Of a DNA stretch of 64,000 nt, positions 1 to 12,000 are shown piece after piece. The stretch is from Dinghuibacter silviterrae. GTDB taxonomy: Bacteria; Bacteroidota; Bacteroidia; Chitinophagales; Chitinophagaceae. The notes below the pieces were generated by a model. It was not told the DNA's origin. It saw only the letters and a program-made list of their open reading frames with translations, and did not search any database. A program made the position numbers and the translations under genes. The stretch lies in contig NZ_SODV01000001.1 in assembly GCF_004366355.1 (NCBI RefSeq), positions 3,658,001 to 3,722,000 on the forward strand, given 5' to 3'. Position 1 is the first letter of the stretch. Each line of letters starts with the position of its first letter.

Positions 1-443
1 GTGGCGCTTATGGTTTGTAACAGCCGGTTTTCCAGTTCGGCAAAACGGGTTTCCACGATCACCCTGAAATTCCGGTCGAACTTTGGATAGGTCCTGAACA
101 GGTGGATGAGGTCCGGCCGGCTCAGTTGAAAAATGACCGAGGGCTCTATGGCTTCTATATATACGCTGCTTTTCTTTTGGTTAAAAAAACTGTCGATGAT
201 CATGATCCATTCATTCTCCGCCGCAAACTGGAGGTTGTGCTCTACGCCCTTCTTGTCTACATGGAATACCCTAAAGCATCCTTCTGCGACAAAGGTGTAA
301 TGCTTGCATACGTCGTCTTCCTGCAGGATGAACTGCCTCCGTTTGATTTTCCGTTCGACGACCCGGTTCGCTACGTCCGCTTTTTCCGCCTCGTCGAGGG
401 GAAGGTACCTGTCGAAACTCGCGAATAAGGTGGTTGTGGTCAT
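1..443 (-). CDS. Crp/Fnr-family transcriptional regulator, 3' end beyond window
   Basis: Open from an ATG at 443-441 to the window edge, 147 codons, so the C-terminal part is missing. The translation starts MTTTTLFASFDRYLPLDEAE and continues with a cyclic-nucleotide-binding-type beta roll (FILQEDDVCKHYTFVAEGCF, then FRVFHVDKKG and NEWIMIIDSFF). This matches the N-terminal sensor half of small Bacteroidota Crp/Fnr regulators; the helix-turn-helix should lie to the left of the window. The canonical cAMP-contact signature is not evident, as in most Bacteroidota members, so the ligand is unknown. Family call by motif recognition only. Confidence 0.8.
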   Translation of the reverse strand, partial: MTTTTLFASFDRYLPLDEAEKADVANRVVERKIKRRQFILQEDDVCKHYTFVAEGCFRVFHVDKKGVEHNLQFAAENEWIMIIDSFFNQKKSSVYIEAIEPSVIFQLSRPDLIHLFRTYPKFDRNFRVIVETRFAELENRLLQTISA

Positions 444-625
444 ATAATTTATGCTGTGAAGAAACGATTTATTTTCGGTAAATTCAGAAGTATGAGCGAG
501 CGCAAGATAAAACATAGCCAGACGCTTACCCTTCAAGGCAGCTATCCAAGGATTCATTTCAAGGTAACGTATGAGCAGGGACCGGAGGCCGGTCGGATGT
601 ATTTCGCATTACGTCGGGCCCGGGG

Positions 626-657
626 AATAAAAAAGCCCGACGCAAACGCGCCGGGCT
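626..657 (-). terminator. Intrinsic terminator after the T9SS protein gene
   Basis: Read on the minus strand, a GC-rich stem (AGCCCGGCG paired with CGTCGGGCT, short TTTG-type loop) is followed by a run of six T. It lies about 20 bases beyond the stop codon at 677-679. Confidence 0.85.
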
Positions 658-676
658 ACATGGGCTTATTATACAC

Positions 677-2176
677 TTAGCGAATGACGACAAACTTTTG
701 CGTGGAGCTCCCTTTGCTGGTCATGATCTGAACAAAATAAATACCATCCGGCAGGTCATGGATATCCAGGTATTCAGTGGCATTCGTGCCGCCGAATGTG
801 GCCTTCTTCATCAGTTGACCGGCTGTATTGAAAACATTGGCGGTTTTGATCGTACTCGTGCTGGCTTCGCCCTCCTGTTTGTCCGCGATAATCGCCACTT
901 CCCTCATGCCTGAGTGGGCCATCAGCGTCACCTTCGCTGTCTGGGCCCCGAACCCGCCAGCACCCGAGCCCTGGTCCACGAAATAGTATTGAGGCCCGTC
1001 CACCCAGCCGCCGCAAGCCGTTTCGTATTCCGGCGTGATGTATACGTCGCCGGTTTGGTTGGAATTAAGGTGAGGCGTGGTAAAAGTGACGGTGTTGGTG
1101 GTTTTGCCGCTGATCGTGGCTACGGGTTCCACGATCCAGTTATAGGCGATGATCGGTTCCGCCGTGAGCGGTCTCATGGTCCAACTAAAAGGACCGGGGC
1201 CCGTCAATTTTTCTCCATCGACGAGATTGTTCAGGAAAGGACCCTTGGTACCTGTAGTGATGGCTACGGACACCGGGCTGCTGGTCGCGCCGTTTGGATA
1301 GACGGATGCTACGGACACGGTTACGGTAGAACCACTACCCACTGTACCGGCTGATACGACAACGGACGTTGCCGGGGTGGACAGGCTCTGTGACCCGCTT
1401 GCCTGGAAAGTCGCGGCTGCGTTTCCCGACAGGCTCCAGTTATAGCTGGTTGCTCCGCAGGGCGCATTGATGGTAAAGGTATTCGCGGAGTTATTACAGA
1501 TAGCCGTTGGGGTGGAACCGAAGGTGGGGGCCTGCGTAGGCCTGGAGACCGCCAGGACGGTTGATGTAAAGGTATAGCCGCAGTACAGTGTTGTCGTGAC
1601 CGACACATTTCCGGCCGTAGTTGCATCCGGAGTAACCGTTGCGGTGGGGTTCGTGGTACCACCGGCCCCGTTGCCGGAAGTAACGGTCCAATTGCTGGGA
1701 ACATTCCAGGTATAGGAGGAGACGTCAGCGGGCGTAGGGACGTATAACTGGGACGTAAAGGTCGTATTAAAAGTGACCGGCGAAGTACAGTTCAGGAGCG
1801 CAGGCGTGTTCTGAGTAATGGTATTCATGGCTATGGCGGCCAGCGGCACATTAATGGTATTTGATTTTGCCGTCGTGCCGTTATCGTAATAGACGATGCA
1901 GTATACGGTAAATGTCCAGTTGCCGTCGTTGGCGTTGCAGGTTATGCGCACCGCCTGGGTGACATCGGTAGAGGTCGCCTGATAAACGCCACTGCCATAC
2001 CACATTGACTTTTGAAAATTGGCGCCGGCCGGCGGGGTAAAGGAGGTCAGTTGAAAGTAATCCTGGCCACAAGGATTGGTAGCCGATGGCAGGTTAACCG
2101 CGGTGATCGTTTCGCCGCTGGCAAAGGCCGAGAGGGTAGTAAGGAAAAAAACAAAGGAGAGTAGCATTCGTATCAT
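677..2176 (-). CDS. Secreted Ig/PKD-like protein with T9SS C-terminal sorting domain
   Basis: 499 residues. Residues 1-20 are a signal peptide (MIRMLLSFVFFLTTLSAFAS). The middle is Thr/Ser-rich with Ig- or PKD-like beta-sandwich features (repeated Cys near PCGQ, TLYCGY and CNNSANTF; SYNWSLSG and YTWNVPSNW strands). The last 85 residues form a type-A T9SS sorting domain: a KTANVFNTAGQLMKK strand, a LDIHDLPDGIYFVQI turn and a final KFVVIR. Proteins of this kind are exported through the Sec and T9SS pathways and attached to the surface or released. No catalytic domain is visible, so an adhesion or structural role is inferred. It is transcribed alone and ends in a clear terminator. Confidence 0.85.
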   Translation of the reverse strand: MIRMLLSFVFFLTTLSAFASGETITAVNLPSATNPCGQDYFQLTSFTPPAGANFQKSMWYGSGVYQATSTDVTQAVRITCNANDGNWTFTVYCIVYYDNGTTAKSNTINVPLAAIAMNTITQNTPALLNCTSPVTFNTTFTSQLYVPTPADVSSYTWNVPSNWTVTSGNGAGGTTNPTATVTPDATTAGNVSVTTTLYCGYTFTSTVLAVSRPTQAPTFGSTPTAICNNSANTFTINAPCGATSYNWSLSGNAAATFQASGSQSLSTPATSVVVSAGTVGSGSTVTVSVASVYPNGATSSPVSVAITTGTKGPFLNNLVDGEKLTGPGPFSWTMRPLTAEPIIAYNWIVEPVATISGKTTNTVTFTTPHLNSNQTGDVYITPEYETACGGWVDGPQYYFVDQGSGAGGFGAQTAKVTLMAHSGMREVAIIADKQEGEASTSTIKTANVFNTAGQLMKKATFGGTNATEYLDIHDLPDGIYFVQIMTSKGSSTQKFVVIR

Positions 2177-2313
2177 GGGCTATAGATTTTTCTAAAACTA
2201 CTAGAAATCAGGAAGTTAAAAGGCGGCATTATATAACTGCTGCATTTGGCCAATATCTGCTGACATAGGGCTGTCACTCACCCCTTTTACCTTGGTCCCA
2301 TAAAAAAAAGACC

Positions 2314-2679
2314 ATGACAACCCAGGAACTAGCGGCCCGTTACCAGGAGCTGATGACACAACGGAAATTTATCGAGATCCAGGACACCCTCTATCACGAA
2401 GACGTCGTTTGCCAGGAACCCGAAAAAGCAGCACAGATGGGGATGCCCGTCCTGACCCACGGCCGGGAGGCCGTCAAGGCGAAGGGGATTGCACGCCGGT
2501 CCGGGATAGAAACACTACACAGTTATGCCTGTAGCGAGCCGATCGTCGCGGGTGAATTTTTCAGCGTCACCCTGAAACAGGAGGTGACGTTCAAGGGGCA
2601 GCCACCCATGGTACTGGAGGAAATTGGGGTTTTTCATGTGAAGGAGGGGCAAGTTGTCAAGGAACAGTTCTTTTATTGA
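2314..2679 (+). CDS. SnoaL-like (NTF2-fold) small protein
   Basis: 121 residues with no signal peptide. The opening TTQELAARYQELMTQRKFIE followed by IQDTLYHEDVVCQEPEKA and the closing EEIGVFHVKEGQVVKEQFFY follow the cone-shaped alpha+beta NTF2/SnoaL fold. Family members are small cytoplasmic enzymes or ligand-binding proteins with very varied substrates, so no reaction can be named. The ATG at 2314 follows an A-rich stretch and a weak -7-like TACCTTGG about 15-20 bases upstream. It is divergent from the T9SS gene across 137 bases. Confidence 0.75.
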   Translation: MTTQELAARYQELMTQRKFIEIQDTLYHEDVVCQEPEKAAQMGMPVLTHGREAVKAKGIARRSGIETLHSYACSEPIVAGEFFSVTLKQEVTFKGQPPMVLEEIGVFHVKEGQVVKEQFFY

Positions 2680-2735
2680 GTGTTAAAAGCCCGCACATTG
2701 TCGCGAATGCCCCGGACTTAGTTTGTCCGCCCGTT

Positions 2736-2743
2736 TAACTTTG
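2736..2743 (+). promoter_or_regulatory. -7 element TAACTTTG
   Basis: Exact match to the Bacteroidota consensus TAnnTTTG, ending four bases before the ATG at 2748. This would make the transcript essentially leaderless. No -33 TTTG is seen at the usual spacing. Confidence 0.45.
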
Positions 2744-2747
2744 TTCA

Positions 2748-2972
2748 ATGATAAACACGATCGCCGGTCTTGAACTGGCCCAAATCGGATGGGTGGTCCC
2801 GCGCGTCACCGGCCAACTGCGCGAAGACGGCTATGCGGTTATCAGCGAAGTAGACCACCCCATCGCGCGGATGGCGTTTTTCGACACCAGTCAGACGATG
2901 GGGGTGGCTACCGAAATTATGGGGATCACCCCCGAGGGGTGGGGCGCCATCGAACAGATGAAAAACGCCTGA
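2748..2972 (+). CDS. Shortened VOC/glyoxalase-family protein (apparent internal deletion)
   Basis: 74 residues, far below the usual 120-150. The start (GLELAQIGWVVPRV) resembles the first beta strand of a VOC module. The remainder (QLREDGYAVISEVDHPIARM, then AFFDTSQTMGVATEIMGITPEG) resembles the last strand-helix-strand portion, where a metal-binding Glu usually sits in the TEIM segment. The 80 or so residues normally between are absent, yet the frame is intact. It may be an expressed remnant, a decaying gene or a minimal half module. A -7 element lies directly upstream. Confidence 0.55.
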   Translation: MINTIAGLELAQIGWVVPRVTGQLREDGYAVISEVDHPIARMAFFDTSQTMGVATEIMGITPEGWGAIEQMKNA

Positions 2973-2975
2973 TAA

Positions 2976-3000
2976 AAAGACAACATTACATTATGTCTTT
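2976..3000. terminator. Bidirectional terminator between convergent genes
   Basis: AAAGACA and TGTCTTT form a 7-bp stem around an 11-base loop. A-rich sequence lies on the left and T-rich on the right, so it can act on both strands. It covers the gap between the VOC remnant and the adhesin stop codon. Confidence 0.6.
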
Positions 3001-6000
3001 ATTGCACCAACACTTTGAATACCGGGTAAACCAATTCATTGTTCCGGATACAGACCACTCGTAGCAGGTAATACCCCGGTGCAAGATTGGATATGTCGAC
3101 CGGTATATCGTTGCTGTTGTTAGTCACGTCAGTCTCCCCACGGACAACCCAGCCGCTGACCGAGAACATGATGTACTTCACGATCAGGTAGTCGGAGCTG
3201 AAGCGGATGTGCAGCGTTCCGTGTGCCGGATTGGGGAATGCCCCGATGTGTGACTGGAACCCGGCCCCGCTGTACGACGTAATGGTAAAGGAGACAGGGG
3301 TGGCCGCGTTGTAATCGTTGTCCCCCGACTGTTTAGCGGCGACGGTGACGGACCCCGTACCGGTGAATTCCAGTTGGTTCCCTATGATCGTCGCCAGCGT
3401 CGGGTCTGAAACGGTATAGGTAACCGGCAGCCCCGAGCTTGCGGCGGCTGTTAGCATAATAGGGGTACCCGTCGTCACGCTCGACGGCAGTGCCGGGAAG
3501 GCGATCGATTGATCGGCCTTGTTGATTTGCAACACCTGGTTGACCTCACCGGCCGGCAGGTAAGAGGCGTCTCCACCCTGGGAAGCGGTAATGGTCACCT
3601 GACCTGCGGATACAATATGGACCATCCACTGACCGCTGGCGTTTTCCGATACGGTAGCAATCGAATTATCCTGCGACGTAAACGTCACGGGTAACCCCGA
3701 AGTCGCCGTCGCATCGATGGCGACATCCGGATGCCCATAGGTGACCGCCTGTAACGGACTAAACGTAATGGTTTGAGCAGCCATCGACGCTCTTGTAACC
3801 GTCAGCGTATAGGTGTCCGTGGTGACACCATCCTGTGCGGTGACAGCGACGGTGATGGTATTTGAGCCGACGTTCAGGGTGATGGGCCCTGCGGCTGACC
3901 CCGATGTTACGGCTGTCCCATTCACCTTTATGGTTGCTGTGTTGTCCGCTGCTGTCGGGGTGACGGTGATGCTGGCCGTTGCATTACCTACGCTGGCTGT
4001 GTAGCTGGTCGTCCCGGTGGCAAATGAGGGTGTCAAGGGACCACTGCTGATAGCGAGGTTTGCCAGCGTGGCAACCGAAGATGGCGCCCTGGTGACCGTG
4101 ATCGTATAAGTGTCTGTCGTAACGCCGTCCTGGGCGGTGACAACGACGGTGATGGTGTTCAAGCCGACGTTCAGGGCAATGGGCCCCTCGGCTGAACCCG
4201 ATATTACGGCTGTCCCATTAACTTTTATGGTTGCTGTGTTGTCTGTTACTGTCGGGGTGATGGTGATGCTGGTTGTTGCATTGGTTACGCCCACTGTGTA
4301 GCTGGTCGTGCCCGTTGCGAATGAGGGCGTCAGGGCGCCACTGCTAAGGGCAAGGTTTGCCAGTGTGGCGACGGAAGACGGCGCCCTGGTGACCGTGATC
4401 GTATAAGTATCTGTGGTGACGCCGTCCTGGGCGGTGACAACGACGGTGATAGTGTTCGAGCCGACGTTCAGGGCAATGGGGCCCGAGGCTGACCCCGATG
4501 TTACGGCTGTCCCGTTGACCTTTATGGTTGCTGTGTTGTCTGTTACTGTTGGGGTGATGGTGATGCTGGTTGTTGCATTGGTTACGCCCACTGTGTAGCT
4601 GGTCGTACCCGTTGCGAACGAGGGCGTCAGGGCGCCACTGCTGAGGGCGAGGTTTGCCAGTGTGGCGACGGGAGACGGCGACCTTGTCACCGTGATTGTA
4701 TAGGTATCTGTTGTGACGCCGTCCTGGGCGGTGACAACGACGGTGATGGTGTTCCAGCCGACGCTCAGGGCAATGGGGCCCGAGGCTGATCCCGATGTTA
4801 CGGCTGTCCCATTAACCTTTATGGTTGCTGTGTTGTCCGTTGCTGTCGGGGTGACGGTGATGCTGGTTGTTGCGTTACTTACGCTAGCCGTATAGGTGGT
4901 CGTTCCGGTGGCGAACGTCGGTGCCAGGGAGCCGCTGCTAAGGGCGAGGTTTGCCAGTGTGGCAACCGAAGATGGCGCCCTGGTGACCGTGATCGTATAA
5001 GTATCTGTCGTAACGCCATCCTGTGCGGTGACAACAATGGTGATGGCATTCGATCCGACGCTCAGGGCAATGGGGCCGGAAGCTGATCCCGACGTCACGG
5101 TTGTTCCATTCACCGTCACCGATGCGGTGTTGTCGGTGACCGTCGGTGTAACGGTAATGCTGGTTGTTGCGTTACTTACGCTAGCTGTATAGCTGGTTGT
5201 TCCGGTGGTGAACGTCGGTGCCGGGGTGCCGCTGCTGATGGCGAGGTTTGCCAGTGTGGCGACGGAAGACGGCGCCCGGGTGACAGCAATCGTATAAGTA
5301 TCCGTGGTGACGCCGTCCTGGGCGGAAACAACGACGGTGATGGTATTCGATCCGACATTCAGCGCGATGGGTCCGGAGGCAGACCCGGAAGAAACCGCCG
5401 TGCCGTTCACCGTCACCGACGCGGTGTTGTCGGTCACCGTTGGGGTGACCGTGAGGCTGGTGACCCCATTGCCGACGCTGGCGGTATAGCTGGTAGTTCC
5501 GGTTCCGAATGACGGTGCCAGGGTACCGTTGCTGATGGCGAGGTTTGCAAGTGTGGCGACGGAAGACGGCGCCCTGGTTACAGTAATAGTATAGGTATCC
5601 GTGGTGACGCCATCTTGAGCAGTGACAACGACGGTGATGGTATTCGATCCGACGTTCAGCGCGATGGGCCCGGAGGCAGACCCGGAAGAAACCGCCGTGC
5701 CGTTCACCGTCACCGATGCGGTGTTGTCGTTTACCGTTGGTGTAACGGTGATGCCGGTCGTTGCATTACCTACGCTGGCTGTGTAGCTGGTCGTTCCTGT
5801 TACGAATGATGGGGCCAGTGTTCCACTGTTGAGGGCGAGGTTTGCCAGCGTGGCAACGGATGACGGTGCCCTGGTTACAGTAATTGTATAAGTATCTGTC
5901 GTAACGCCATCCTGTGCAGTGACAACGACAGTGATGGTATTTGATCCGACGTTCAGGGCGATGGGTCCGGAGGCAGACCCGGAGGAAACCGCCGTGCCGT

Positions 6001-9000
6001 TCACCGTCACCGATGCCGTGTTGTCGGTCACCGTCGGAGTGACGGTGATGCTGGTGGCCCCATTGCCGACGCTGGCGGTATAGCTGGTCGTTCCAGTTGC
6101 AAACGTTGGTGCCAGGGAGCCGCTGCTAAGGGCGAGGTTTGCCAGTGTGGCAACGGAAGACGGCGCCCTGGTGACCGTGATCGTATAAGTATCAGTCGTA
6201 ACGCCATCTTGGGCAGTGACAACGACGGTGATGGTATTCGAACCGACGTTCAGGGCGATGGGTCCCGAAGCAGAGCCGGAGGAAACCGTAGTTCCGTTGA
6301 TGGTCACCGTAGCCGTGTTGTCGGTCACCGTCGGAGTGACGGAAACACTAGTGACGCTATTGCCGACGCTGGCGGTATAGCTGGTGGTACCTGTAGCGAA
6401 CGTTGGTGCCAGGGCGCCGCTGCTAAGGCTAAGACCGGAAAGGTTAGCGACGGAAGACGGCGCCCGTGTAACTGCGATCGTATAAGTATCCGTGGTGACG
6501 CCATCCTGGGCAGTGACAACGACGGTGATGGTATTCGATCCGACATTCAGCGCGATGGGTCCCGAAGTAGAGCCGGAGGAAACCGTAGTTCCGTTGACGG
6601 TCACCGTAGCCGTGTTGTCGGTCACCGTCGGAGTGACGGAAACACTGGTGACGCTATTGCCAACGCTGGCGGTATAGCTGGTGGTACCAGTAGCGAACGT
6701 CGGTGCCAGGGCGCCGCTGCTAAGGCTAAGACCGGAAAGGGTAGCGACGGAAGACGGCGCCCGTGTAACTGCGATCGTATAACTATCCGTGGTGACGCCA
6801 TCTTGGGCGGTGATAACGACGTTGATGGTATTCGATCCGACATTCAGCGCGATGGGTCCGGAGGCAGACCCGGAAGAAACCGCCGTGCCGTTTACCGTCA
6901 CCGACGCGGTGTTGTCAGTCACCGTTGGGGTGACGGTGATGCTGGTGACCCCATTGCCAACGCTGGCGGTATAGCTGGTGGTCCCTGTTCCGAATGACGG
7001 TGTCAGGGTGCGGCTGCTGAGGCTAAGCCCGGAAAGGGTGGCGACCGAAGACGGCGCCCTGGTTACAGTAATTGTATAAGTATCCGTGGTGACGCCGTCT
7101 TGGGCGGTAATGACAACAGTGATAATATTCGATCCAACGCTCAGGGCGATGGGCCCGGAGGCCGTGCCAGAAGCCACGGATAAACCATTCACCGTAACGG
7201 ATGCGGTGTTGTCGGTGACCATCGGGGTGACGGTCAGACTGGTGACGGTATTGGCGACGCTAGCCGTATAGCTGGTCGTCCCGGTGGCGAACGAGGGGGA
7301 CAGTGTCCCGCTGCTGAGGGTAAGGCCGGAAAGTGTAGCGATGGCGGACGGTGCCCGGGTGACAGCGATCGTATAAGTATCCGTGGTGACGCCGTCTTGG
7401 GCGGTGACAACGACGGTAATGGTATTCGATCCAACGTTTAGGGCAACGGGTCCCGAGGCAGACCCGGAGGAAACTGCCGAACCATTGACGGTTACCGTAG
7501 CCGTGTTGTCGGTGACAATCGGGGTGACGGTAACGTTGGTGATCCCGTTTGCGACGCTGGCGGCATAGCCGGTCGTCCCGGTGGCAAACGTCGGCGCGAG
7601 GGTGCCGCTGCTGAGGCTAAGACCGGAAAGCGTGGCGACGGAGGACGGTGCCCGGGTAACAGTGATCGTATAAGTATCCGTAGTGACACCGTCTTGGGCG
7701 GTGACAACGACGGTGATGGTATTAGACCCAACGTTCAGTGCAATGGGACCGGAGGCCGTGCCAGAAGCCACGGATAAACCATTCACCGTCACCGATGCGG
7801 TGTTATCGGTGACCGTCGGGGTGACGGTCAGACTGGTGACGGTATTGGCGACGCTAGCCGTATAGCCGGTCGTCCCGGTGGCGAACGAGGGGGACAGTGT
7901 CCCGTTGCTGAGGATAAGGCCGGACAGTGTAGCAACGGAGGATGGCGCCCGGGTGACCGTGATCGTATAAGTGTCCGTCGTAACGCCATCCTGCGCGGTG
8001 ACAACAACGGTGATGGTATTCGCCCCAACGTTCAACGCGATGGGGCCTGAAGCGGACCCGGAGGAAACGGTCGAGCCGTTAACGGTAACCGTTGCCGTGT
8101 TGTCGGTGACGGTCGGTGTGACGGTAACGCCGGTGATCCCATTGGCGACGCTGGCGGTATAGCTGGTCGTCCCGGTGGCGAACGTCGGCGCGAGGGTGCC
8201 GCTGCTGAGGCTAAGACCGGAAAGCGTGGCGACGGAGGACGGTGCCCGGGTAACAGTGATTGCATAAGTATCCGTAGTGACACCGTCTTGGGCGGTGACA
8301 ACGACGGTGATGGTATTAGACCCAACGTTCAGGGCAATGGGGCCGGAGGCCGTGCCAGACGAAACAGAAGAGCCATTCACCGTCACCGATGCAGTATTGT
8401 CGGTCACCGTCGGGGTGACTGTGATGCTGGTGACCACGTTACCGACGTTAGCGGTATAGCTGGTGGTTCCTGTGGCGAACACCGGTGCTAGGGTGCCGCT
8501 GCTGAGGGCAAGGCCGGAAAGGGTAGCAACAGAGGACGGCGCCCTGGTGACCGTGATCGTGTACGTATCCGTAGTGGTGCCATCCTGGGCAGTGACGATG
8601 ACGGTGATGGTATTAGATCCAACGCTCAGGGCGATGGGACCGGAGGCCGTCCCGGAGGAAACAGAGGTGCCGTTGACGGTAACCGTCGCCGTGTTGTCGG
8701 TTACCGTTGGGGTGACCGTGACGCTGGTGACGCCATTACCAACGCCGGCAGTATAGCTGGTGGTTCCGGTGGCAAACGTGGGTGCCAGGGTACCGCTGCT
8801 GAGGCTAAGGCCAGAAAGTGTAGCCACGGAAGAGGCCGCCCGGGTGACAGAAATCGTATAAGTATCCGTCGTAACGCCATCCTGGGCAGTGACAACGACC
8901 GTGATGGTATTAGCCCCGACATTCAATGCGATGGGGCCTGAAGCGGACCCGGAGGAAACAGTCGAGCCGTTAACAGTAACCGTTGCCGTATTGTCGGTCA

Positions 9001-12000
9001 CGGTCGGTGTGACGGCAACGCTGGTGATCCCATTGGCGACGCTGGCGGTATAGCTGGTCGTCCCGGTGGCGAACGTCGGTGCGAGGGTGCCGCTGCTGAA
9101 GCTAAGACCGGAAAGTGTGGCGACGGAGGACGGCGCCCTGGTGACCGTGATTGTATAAGTGTCTGTCGTAATGCCATCTTGGGCGGTGACAACGACCGTA
9201 ATGGTATTCGACCCAACGCTCAACGCAATGGGGCCCGAAGCAGACCCGGAGGAAACGGTCGAGCCGTTGACAGTAACCGATGCCGTGTTGTCGGTCACCG
9301 TCGGGGTGACTGTGATGCTGGTGACCCCGTTGGCGACGCCAGCCGTGTAGCTGATGGTCCCGGTAGCAAAAGCCGGTGCCAGGGTACCGCTGCTAAGGGT
9401 AAGACCGGAAAGGGTAGCGACGGAAGACGGCGCCCGGGTGACAGCAATCGTATAAGTATCCGTGGTGACGCCATCCTGGGCGGTGACAACGACTGTGATG
9501 GTATTCGACCCAACGCTGAGGGCGATGGGCCCCGAAGCAGACCCGGAGGAAACGGTTGTGCCGTTGACGGTAACCGTTGCCGTGTTGTCTGTCACCGTCG
9601 GGGTGACCGTGAGACTGGACACCGCATTGGCGACGCTAGCCGTATAGCCCGTGGTTGCGGTAGCGAACGCGGGGGACAGCGTCCCGCTGCTGATAGAAAG
9701 CCCCGAAAGTGCTGCAACGGAGGACGGTGCCCTGGTGACCGTGATCGTATACGTATCCGTGGTGGTGCCATCCTGTGCGGTGCCGACGACGGTGATGGTA
9801 TTCGACCCAACGCTTAGGGCAATGGGACCGGAGGCCGTGCCAGAGGCCACGGATAAACCATTCACCGTCACCGATGCGGTGTTGTCGGTCACCGTCGGGG
9901 TGACGGTCATACTGGTGACGGTATTGGCGACACTAGCCGTGTAACCGTTGGTTGCGGTAGCGAACGCGGGGGACAGCGTCCCGCTGCTGATAGAAAGCCC
10001 CGAAAGGGTAGCGACGGAAGACCCCGCCCGGGTAACAGTGATGGTGTACGTATCCGTAGTGACACCATCCTGCGCGGTGCCGACGACGGTGATGGTATTG
10101 GACCCGACGTTCAGGGCAATGGGACCGGAGGTCGTGCCAGACGAAACAGAAGAGCCATTCACCGTCACCGATGCGGTGTTATCGGTGACCGTCGGGGTGA
10201 CGGTCATACTGGTGACGGTATTGGCGACGCTAGCCGTATAGCCGTTGGTTCCGGTAGCAAACGAGGGGGACAGTGTCCCGCTGCTGATAGAAAGCCCCGA
10301 AAGTGTTGCAACGGAAGACAGTGCCCTGGTGACCGTGATCGTATACGTATCCGTGGTGGTGCCATCCTGTGCGGTGCCGACGACGGTGATGGTATTGGAC
10401 CCGACGTTCAGGGCGATGGGACCGGAGGCCGTGCCAGACGAAACAGAAGAGCCATTCACCGTCACCGATGCGGTGTTGTCGGTGACCGTCGGGGTGACGG
10501 TCAGACTGGTGACGGCATTGCCTACACTAGCCGTATAGCCGGTCGTCCCGGTGGCAAACGAGGGAGACAGTGTCCCATTGCTGATAGAAAGCCCCGAAAG
10601 TGTTGCCACGGATGACGGTGCCCTGGTGACCGTGATCGTATACGTATCCGTGGTGGTGCCATTCTGTGCGGTGCCGACAACGGTGATGGTATTGGACCCG
10701 ACATTCAGGGCGATGGGACCGGAGGCCGTGCCAGACGAAACAGAAGAGCCATTCACCGTCACCGATGCGGTGTTGTCGGTGACCGTCGGGGTGACGGTCA
10801 GACTGGTGACGGTATTGGCGACGCTAGCGGTGTAGCCGGTCGTCCCGGTGGCGAACGTGGGAGACAGTGTCCCGTTGCTGATAGAAAGCCCCGAAAGTGT
10901 TGCCACGGAAGACGCCGCCCGGGTGACTGTAATTGTGTAGGTATCTGTGGTAACGCCGTCCCTGGCAGTGACAACGACGGTGATGGTATTTGACCCGACA
11001 CTCAACGCAATGGGTCCCGAAGGCAACCCGGAGGAAACGCTCGTGCCATTTACCTTTATCGTTGCCGGGGTACTGGATGCCGTTGGGGTAACGGTGAGGC
11101 TGGTGACCGAATTGGCTACATTGGCATAATAACTTTTTATCGCCAAACTGAACGACGGGGACAGTGTCCCACTACTGATGATAAGACGACCGAGGGGGTC
11201 TAGCGTTGTGAAAGAAAGGATATTCCCCACCGTTGTTCCAAGCGAATTGGTTGCACCCACCCGGTAATAAAAGGTGGTGTTGGCTGCTATAGATGTCACC
11301 GCTCTTGTGATCGGGGTGACCCCGGCTCCGGCCGCAAGGGTGGAGGGGGTAGCGAGGTAATAAGTAATGACACCGCTGCTCAGTGTGGGACTCGTGCCAA
11401 CTTGGAATCGGATACTGCTCGTCGCGTTTCCGCCGTCACCGACTGTGCCGTTGAGGGTGACGGTCGAGTAACCGACGCTCGTAGCCGCGGTCGTAACGGA
11501 AGATGGATCCGTTGATTCGACGAAGGACGCGTCGGCAGTAGTCGAGGCGCCGTTGGCGACCGTTACTGTGAAGGGGCCGGGTAAGAAAGTATTCATCCCG
11601 GTATAGTAGGTGCCATCATTACCCAGGTAGTAAGGCGTATTAGGGCCGGTGATAAAAGGATCTTTGGTTATATCGTAAATCCACGTAAAGTAGTTATTAG
11701 ATCCGCCGGCTGTAGAGACATAGAATTTGCCTCCTGTGTAAACGGTGATCGTGGACGTTTCTACAAAGTCAAACGCTCCATCGGAGTCATTGTCTTCGAT
11801 GACACCGCCGGAATAAACCTCCAGTTGCAGTGGGTTCAAGAAGTAAACGCCCGCGGTGGTGGGCGTGGTGCCGACAACGATCAGGGTACCGAATACTTCG
11901 ATCCTGGATGGGTTATTAAAATCGAAGGTTCCATAGGTGGCGTCTGCCGAACCGGCGGCTGCATCTACGGTAACAGTATACCCGGCGGGAATAATCGCCA

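Noticed and set aside
456-680. Plus-strand frame of 74 codons starting GTG
   Set aside because: Its last third is made of the terminator hairpin at 626-657, no family is recognised, and no promoter supports it.
3813-11129. Many plus-strand open frames of about 60 codons spaced 297 bases apart, plus other minus-strand frames in the same stretch
   Set aside because: They are antisense or shifted shadows of the 297-bp repeats. The unit length is a multiple of three, so every copy keeps the same false frame open.
3784-11208. Regular repeats that could suggest a CRISPR array
   Set aside because: Units are 297 bp, coding and without spacers; they encode cadherin-like domains.
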